Below are positions 33,398-38,233 of a DNA stretch of 38,233 nt, in pieces (position 1 is the stretch's first letter; every line of letters starts with the position of its first letter). The notes below the pieces were generated by a model that worked only from the letters and a program-made list of their open reading frames with translations, was not told where the DNA came from and ran no database searches. Source of the DNA: Nitrospirota bacterium. GTDB lineage: Bacteria > Nitrospirota > Thermodesulfovibrionia > Thermodesulfovibrionales > UBA6898. The position numbers and the translations under genes were made by a program. The DNA is taken from NCBI GenBank assembly GCA_021811105.1, contig JAJZPM010000005.1, positions 1-38,233 on the forward strand, given 5' to 3'.

Positions 33398-36217
33398 ATG
33401 AACTGGAAGGCGAAGATCAGTCTCGTGCTGATCTTCACCCTGGTCATAATTTTTGCTGCCCTGAACGGCGCACAGGCTGCAACGCGGTTTTATCTGCAGA
33501 ATGCGAATTCTGCTGTCACCACCACAAATCAGGGCGCGTGGAGTTACACCACCGGCGCGCCGACACTCGTTATGTCCACTGCGAAATCAGGGACAATAAC
33601 ATCCCGCGCGGTTTCCGAGACAAATAACACCAATACATATGATGTAATGATTCTCAAGTTCGTGAGTGCTCCCATACCTGCGCAGACGATCGCAGCTGGA
33701 TCAACACTTACCTGGGCAATCGGTGCTCAGGAAAGCAGTACCGCCGCAAATGACTACTGGACGATTCACGCTTATGTTGTCAGTAACAACGGAGCAACCA
33801 TTCGGGGGACGCTACTTTCTAACAACCAGGAGAATACGACAAATGAGTGGCCTACTACTGCGCAAGGATGGGGTCCACAGGCTGCCAAGTCTTTGACAGC
33901 CGTAACTGCTCAGGCCAATGACAGGATCGTTATAGAGATTGGATATATCGCAAGAAATACCTCTACTACATCCTATACCGGGACCCTTTGGTACGGGGGC
34001 ACTGGTAGCGACCTGACTGTAGCGGGCGACGAAACGACTCTTACCGGCTGGTTCGAGTTTAGCGGCGTGGATGCCACGCCTCCTAATGCCGGCACTGTGA
34101 ATGTTTCACCAACCAGCAGCACGTACACGTCAGGTTCACCGACGATTACCACTGTATTTACGGATAGCGAGTCTGCCGTTACTTCGTGTGAATATACAAC
34201 AAATAACGGCACGAACTGGTATGCGGGTGTTGTGAGCGGCTCTTCGCCAAACTACACCTGTACGGCGAACCCAACAGGGCTTACCGGCTCATTGACAATA
34301 AACATGAGGGCAACATCGACCGGCGGAACAGGGACAGCGACAGCCATCACTCGCACAGTTGATACCACTGGACCGACAACCGGGACGCTTACCGTAACGG
34401 CTGGATTGGAACAGAATGTCCTTTCCTGGACGGCATCCACTGATGCAGGCAGTGGTTTGAGGACCGGCAGCATATATGATGTTCGTTTTCTTGCCGGCGC
34501 TACGCCGCCGGGCTGCACGACAGGCACATCGGTCTATACAGGGGACTTACTGACTTTTACCCATACGGGTTTGAGCGGCAATCAACAGTATTCCTATCGT
34601 GTGTGCGCTTATGACAATGTCAGCAACGCATCGGCAGGCGCTACAGGCACCTCTGGTCTCGTAAAGTGGGGATCAACGATCACCTCATGCGACCGTTGCC
34701 ATGCCTATCCGCCACTTGATGGAACGAGGGATGGTGCCACAGGCGCGGTTGTCGGTGATCATCAGTTGCATCTTTATGTATGCTCAACGTGTCACGTTGC
34801 GCCCGGCGCTACGGACTATGCCCACAGAACCGGCAACATCCAGATGCAGGCGAGCATCTCAGGTGGAACTTACAGCAGGGGCACAAGTTTTGCCCAATCG
34901 AACAACGCAATACCGCAAACAGGGACCTGCTCCAACGTGAGCTGCCACGGCGGGACGGGAACGACAACTCCCCAGTGGGGCGTCGGAACCGTAGGGTGCG
35001 TGGATTGTCATGCTATTGCCGTAAGTTCACCGACCGCGCAAGGTCTCGGCGGACCGGCAACGCGCGATGCAGTAGTTGGAGAATTCGGCCTGGCTTGGGG
35101 GCATAAGAAGACGGGTCGCGGCGCCGTGACCAATTCCGACTGCATCGTCTGCCACCTTGAAGGTAATTTCTCCACCCAACACACGTCCTCTTACCATATG
35201 GACGGTTATATAGATCTGCGTGACCCGGATGGCGCGGGTGAAACGGAGATTACCAATATAAGCGGCGCAACATTCAGATTTGTGCAGTTTTCAACTTCTT
35301 ATGCAGCCGGATCGAGAACGTCGACGGGCCAAACATCGAATAATACCGATAACGTTTTAACGCAGAAATTCTGCCTTGCCTGCCACGATAGCAACGGTGC
35401 GGCCAATCTAACGGCGCGAAGCACGTATGGCACGCCTACCCAGTACATGCCCTTTGGGGGAGTCAATCTCGGAGCTAACTATACTGTTGCCAACGGCGCT
35501 GCAGCTGTCGGCGGGCTTGTCAATGTAAAGGATCAGTTAGCGTCGACGAATTCGTCATGGCATCCAGTCAGACAGCCGAAGAACAGGGACTTCCCGATTA
35601 ACACGGCAAGGCTGAATGATCCTTACAAATATTCTGGAACAAGGTCTTCCGGTAATCCTACGCTTAGCGTTGTTTTGAACTGCTTTGACTGCCATAACGT
35701 TTCCGGAGCGAGCCCGCTCACAACGCGAACCGTTGCAGCTCATGGAAATGCGGAAACCGTTCGCGGCATTGTAACTATTTCAGGAAGTCCGGGCACGGCG
35801 AACAAAGTAACTCTTTGTGTTGTATGCCATGCGGGCTATGATACGAGCACTGCTGCCAATCACAGCTCAGGATCGGCGTTTAGCGCTAACGGAAACGGCG
35901 GCATGACCAATTATTTGCGATATGGCTGTAACGTCTGCCACGGCAGTGATTATGCTACGGCGGTGGTCCGGCCTGTCCGGGCCATGGATGTCCACGGCGT
36001 AGACGTGCTGCCGACGGGTGGAACAACGCCGGATGGCAGATGGGCTACTGACCCGAGGCCATATGCGTTTATCAGGAACAATCATGAGTTACAGGATCAT
36101 CAGCCTCGGGTGGCCGGTGGTACAACCTATTCACCACAGTGTAGTCTGTCATCTGGCGGACCGACTTGCAGCAATCAAGGTAGTGGTTTGGGCTACACTG
36201 TCGGCGGAACGTATTAA
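33398..36217 (+). CDS. Exported cytochrome with Ig/Fn3-like N-terminal half and nine heme sites
   Basis: This 939-residue protein starts at ATG 33398, preceded by GAGGAAGG (33382-33389); the ATG at 33365 would add 11 residues. A signal peptide ends at AQA. Residues 30-425 carry no heme motif and look like a beta-sandwich followed by Ig/fibronectin-III-like domains (TPPNAGTVNVSPTSSTYTSG, VLSWTASTDAGSGL, YSYRVCAYDNVSN). The first heme motif is CDRCH at 431. In all there are eight CXXCH and one CX4CH (CSNVSCH), the same noncanonical type as in the giant cytochrome. The last 130 residues have no heme motif. It follows the giant gene by 107 bases and ends at a terminator. A surface electron-transfer protein with a binding domain is the likely role. 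Confidence 0.9.
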   Translation: MNWKAKISLVLIFTLVIIFAALNGAQAATRFYLQNANSAVTTTNQGAWSYTTGAPTLVMSTAKSGTITSRAVSETNNTNTYDVMILKFVSAPIPAQTIAAGSTLTWAIGAQESSTAANDYWTIHAYVVSNNGATIRGTLLSNNQENTTNEWPTTAQGWGPQAAKSLTAVTAQANDRIVIEIGYIARNTSTTSYTGTLWYGGTGSDLTVAGDETTLTGWFEFSGVDATPPNAGTVNVSPTSSTYTSGSPTITTVFTDSESAVTSCEYTTNNGTNWYAGVVSGSSPNYTCTANPTGLTGSLTINMRATSTGGTGTATAITRTVDTTGPTTGTLTVTAGLEQNVLSWTASTDAGSGLRTGSIYDVRFLAGATPPGCTTGTSVYTGDLLTFTHTGLSGNQQYSYRVCAYDNVSNASAGATGTSGLVKWGSTITSCDRCHAYPPLDGTRDGATGAVVGDHQLHLYVCSTCHVAPGATDYAHRTGNIQMQASISGGTYSRGTSFAQSNNAIPQTGTCSNVSCHGGTGTTTPQWGVGTVGCVDCHAIAVSSPTAQGLGGPATRDAVVGEFGLAWGHKKTGRGAVTNSDCIVCHLEGNFSTQHTSSYHMDGYIDLRDPDGAGETEITNISGATFRFVQFSTSYAAGSRTSTGQTSNNTDNVLTQKFCLACHDSNGAANLTARSTYGTPTQYMPFGGVNLGANYTVANGAAAVGGLVNVKDQLASTNSSWHPVRQPKNRDFPINTARLNDPYKYSGTRSSGNPTLSVVLNCFDCHNVSGASPLTTRTVAAHGNAETVRGIVTISGSPGTANKVTLCVVCHAGYDTSTAANHSSGSAFSANGNGGMTNYLRYGCNVCHGSDYATAVVRPVRAMDVHGVDVLPTGGTTPDGRWATDPRPYAFIRNNHELQDHQPRVAGGTTYSPQCSLSSGGPTCSNQGSGLGYTVGGTY

Positions 36218-36242
36218 GAAAGTTTAGGCCGAAATGATCGGA

Positions 36243-36277
36243 TAAAGCCCCTCCTGCAAGGGCGGGGCTTTATTTTG
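36243..36277 (+). terminator. Rho-independent terminator
   Basis: TAAAGCCCC (36243-36251) pairs with GGGGCTTTA (36264-36272) around a 12-base loop, followed by TTTT. It closes the cytochrome gene group 26 bases after its last stop. Confidence 0.85.
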
Positions 36278-36313
36278 GGTCGATATGTTTGGTGGTTTGA
36301 TACAATAATCATA

Positions 36314-37738
36314 ATGAAGCGAATTGCCGTTATATCTCCATCGCGTCTGCTTTATATGGCTGCAAGTTGTGCCTTAATGCCTATCCTGCTGCTCACGGGG
36401 TGTGACCGAGCCAAGCAGCAAAGCAGTACACAAACATCATCTGTTCGACCTGATCTCCTCTCGGCGACAACCGTTTTAGCGACGATCGGAGATGACGAAA
36501 GACCCCAGTCCTTCATACCTATCCCCGGGCATGTGATGCCGTCCGCGTCAGAGAACCAACAGGCCTTATTTCAGGTTATATTCAGCGAAACAGGCAAGGG
36601 TGCTGCCTATCTCGCTGAAGAAGACGGCAAAACCTATGTTGTCCATAACGGCAGCGCCGGCAAACAGTATGCGACTGTCGGCGCAGTATCGCTCAGTGCC
36701 GATGGCAGGCGTATAGCATACGGGGCTCTTGAAGACGGGAAGTGGCGCATGGTCTCAGACGGCAAGGAGGGAGAAGTTTTTAACACTGTCAAATCCCCTG
36801 TGTTCAGTCCGGACGGAAAGCATCTTGCTTATCTGGCAATGAAAGGAGAGAAATGGTACGTTGTCGTGGACGATATGCCAAACTCCGGCACGAGCGGAAA
36901 TTATAGCAATCTGCAGTTTAACGCTGACTCAAACTTGATTGCTTATGTTGAAAATCAGGCTGTCAATAAGAGAGTGAGATTAATTATAAGCGATCTGAGA
37001 TTCGGCAGTCAGCATGTCAAGCAGTCTGCCGGAAATCTGCTGGTTGCAAGTAATGACAAAACCAGGCTGGCGGCAACGCAGATTGTCAATAATAAACTTC
37101 GGGTAATCGATTTTAGTTTTGCCGAGCCTGAAGTTGTTAATGAGGGCCAGCTGTATGACGGGGTCGACCTATTGGCGGTTGGCGATGATGGTGCGTCTGT
37201 ATCTTATGTTGCTGTAAAAAGCACAACTCGCTTTCTGGTACTGAACAATAGGGAAGAGCCGCTGCCTGAAGGAGACCTGCCTGGCCTGCCGGTCGTTCGG
37301 CCCGACAAGAAGGGGGCCGGCATCCTCATGGCACGCCCAAATGGTGTTTTCCTGCGTCAGGCTTTTTTTCACAGCACGGAGAAAGGAAAGATGTATGATG
37401 AGGCGGCGAACCTTGTTTACAGCCCGGACAGTCGCTTCTATGCTTTAGCTGCGAGGAAAGGGCAGGGCTGGTTCATAGTGGTGAACGGGAAGGAAGGCCC
37501 TGGGTTTGATCGCGTAGTCTCCCCGATTTTCAGTCCTGACGGAAAGAAGGTTGTCTATCGTGCTCGCAAGGCCGGGAAACGCTTTGTTGTCGTAGCGGAT
37601 ACAAACGGCAAAACGATAAAACAACACCCTGAATATGAACAGGTCTTTCAGCCTGTATTTTCTCCCGACGGAAAGTCAGTCGCCTATGGTGTGAAGGACG
37701 GGCGGAAACTTATCTGTGAGGTGGAGAAACTGGATTGA
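36314..37738 (+). CDS. Lipoprotein with PD40/WD40-like beta-propeller repeats
   Basis: This is a 474-residue protein. ATG 36314 is chosen because it puts a good signal peptide and lipobox (LLTGC, C30) at the N-terminus; a TTG at 36275 would lie in the terminator tail. Repeats of the form FSPDGKxxAYxAxKxGKWxVVVDG occur at least six times (SADGRRIAY, FSPDGKHLAY, YSPDSRFYAL, FSPDGKKVVY, FSPDGKSVAY), as in TolB/PD40 propellers. It is likely an envelope binding scaffold. It lies beyond the terminator, so it is a separate unit, and its base composition is more AT-rich than the cytochrome genes. Function is unknown. Confidence 0.85.
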   Translation: MKRIAVISPSRLLYMAASCALMPILLLTGCDRAKQQSSTQTSSVRPDLLSATTVLATIGDDERPQSFIPIPGHVMPSASENQQALFQVIFSETGKGAAYLAEEDGKTYVVHNGSAGKQYATVGAVSLSADGRRIAYGALEDGKWRMVSDGKEGEVFNTVKSPVFSPDGKHLAYLAMKGEKWYVVVDDMPNSGTSGNYSNLQFNADSNLIAYVENQAVNKRVRLIISDLRFGSQHVKQSAGNLLVASNDKTRLAATQIVNNKLRVIDFSFAEPEVVNEGQLYDGVDLLAVGDDGASVSYVAVKSTTRFLVLNNREEPLPEGDLPGLPVVRPDKKGAGILMARPNGVFLRQAFFHSTEKGKMYDEAANLVYSPDSRFYALAARKGQGWFIVVNGKEGPGFDRVVSPIFSPDGKKVVYRARKAGKRFVVVADTNGKTIKQHPEYEQVFQPVFSPDGKSVAYGVKDGRKLICEVEKLD

Positions 37739-37797
37739 TTGCGACCGTCAATCAGCTCTCAGCAATCAGCCGGCAAGCTGAACAGCGTAGGGCTCTC

Positions 37798-37828
37798 ACC
37801 ACAGAGACACGGGGCGCAGAGAAACGGC
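37798..37828. repeat. Fragment of the ACCACAGAGAC repeat
   Basis: ACCACAGAGACACGGGGCGCAGAGAAAC resembles the end of the MITE-like element (19381 onward). It lies among AGC-rich short repeats (CAGCTCTCAGCAATCAGC, CATCAGCTTTCGGCTTT) between two genes. It is only a partial copy. Confidence 0.5.
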
Positions 37829-37879
37829 GAGCAGCCATCAGCTTTCGGCTTTAGCGGGCAGAGGATTGCAGGAAGATAT

Positions 37880-38233
37880 ATGATTATCAAACGAATATTG
37901 GCTGTACTCGCGACTGTGATGCTTGGGACTACGCAAGTCTGTTACGCAGAATTGCCTTTATGCAGCAACCGCATTATCAACGAAGTGACAACGCGGGTGG
38001 GATGTACTGTCGGCGACTCTAAATGTTGGCTCACAAAAGGCGGGATGTGTACCGACTATATACAGAAAATGATAAGCCGCGGACAACCCGGAAAGACCCT
38101 TCAGCTGGCCAGGCAAGTCAGGCCGGAAGACGTCAGAAAGGGCGATGTGGCGCAATTTAATGCCCGCGTCCATTATGCATATGTTGAAAGCGTTGTCAGG
38201 GATAAGAGCGGAAAGCCGGTTGCGGTCAACGTG
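37880..38233 (+). CDS. Secreted CHAP/NlpC-like protein, 3' end outside window
   Basis: An open frame of 118 codons runs off the window end. ATG 37880 has AGGAAG about 5 bases upstream. The signal peptide MIIKRILAVLATVMLGTTQVCYA is cut near residue 23. The mature part has LTKGGMCTDYIQKMI, where the Cys fits the catalytic Cys of CHAP/NlpC-P60 cysteine peptidases or amidases. It also has VRKGDVAQFNARVHYAYVE, fitting the GDV...H...Y-V-E catalytic His strand. Three more Cys (GCTVGDSKC, PLCSN) could form disulfides. It may be a cell-wall hydrolase or a non-enzymatic relative. The missing C-terminal part prevents certainty. Confidence 0.65.
   Translation, partial: MIIKRILAVLATVMLGTTQVCYAELPLCSNRIINEVTTRVGCTVGDSKCWLTKGGMCTDYIQKMISRGQPGKTLQLARQVRPEDVRKGDVAQFNARVHYAYVESVVRDKSGKPVAVNV

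Overview
The window (about 38 kb, GC-rich) reads as a chromosomal accessory locus of a Gram-negative anaerobe with extensive extracellular electron transfer. Multiheme c-type cytochromes, NHL-propeller lipoproteins, DUF1670-like small proteins, membrane-TPR glycosyltransferase-like proteins and short MITE-like intergenic repeats together suggest a Nitrospirota (Thermodesulfovibrionia-like) or Geobacter-like lineage. I cannot fix the taxonomy from sequence alone. I see no rRNA, tRNA, CRISPR array, transposase or phage genes.

Layout. (1) 153-692: a small orphan P-loop ATPase on the minus strand. (2) 1109-5031: a sugar-nucleotide cassette (PLP aminotransferase, polyprenyl-phosphate glycosyltransferase, GNAT acyltransferase, SDR dehydratase/epimerase), met tail to tail by a membrane-TPR protein at 5028-6770. 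(3) 6858-12202: NHL lipoprotein, TPR protein, unknown lipoprotein, 13-heme periplasmic-type cytochrome, second NHL lipoprotein; then a second membrane-TPR protein on the minus strand (12225-13970). (4) 14204-15041: a sigma-54-type promoter, an OmcE-like tetraheme cytochrome and a strong terminator; then a SUMF1-fold secreted protein on the minus strand. (5) 16413-19356: a sigma-54-like site, a possible mini-membrane protein, two small HTH/DUF1670-like proteins and a large outer-membrane beta-barrel carrying an Asn-Gly repeat tract. (6) 19553-23611: PpiC-type peptidyl-prolyl isomerase, third NHL lipoprotein, second OmcE-like cytochrome, cytochrome with seven CXXCH and one CX3CH. (7) 23680-36277: another sigma-54-type promoter, third OmcE-like cytochrome, NHL/BACON/PEGA/FG-GAP protein, a 1985-residue cytochrome with 47 candidate heme sites, a cytochrome with a beta-rich N-terminal half, and a terminator. 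(8) 36314-end: a beta-propeller lipoprotein and a truncated CHAP/NlpC-like secreted protein.

The unifying reading is an extracellular cytochrome-filament (nanowire) and conductive-surface locus. The three OmcE-like tetraheme proteins are the candidate filament subunits, and PpiC plus NHL lipoproteins are the companions known next to OmcS/OmcE-type genes. The beta-barrel is a candidate outer-membrane conduit or export pore, and the 13-heme and 8-heme proteins are candidate periplasmic feeders. The giant cytochromes are candidate surface partners. Two nearly identical sigma-54 core promoters precede two of the filament genes, which suggests they are switched on together by an enhancer-binding activator. 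The sugar cassette and the two membrane-TPR proteins suggest, but do not prove, glycosylation of surface components.
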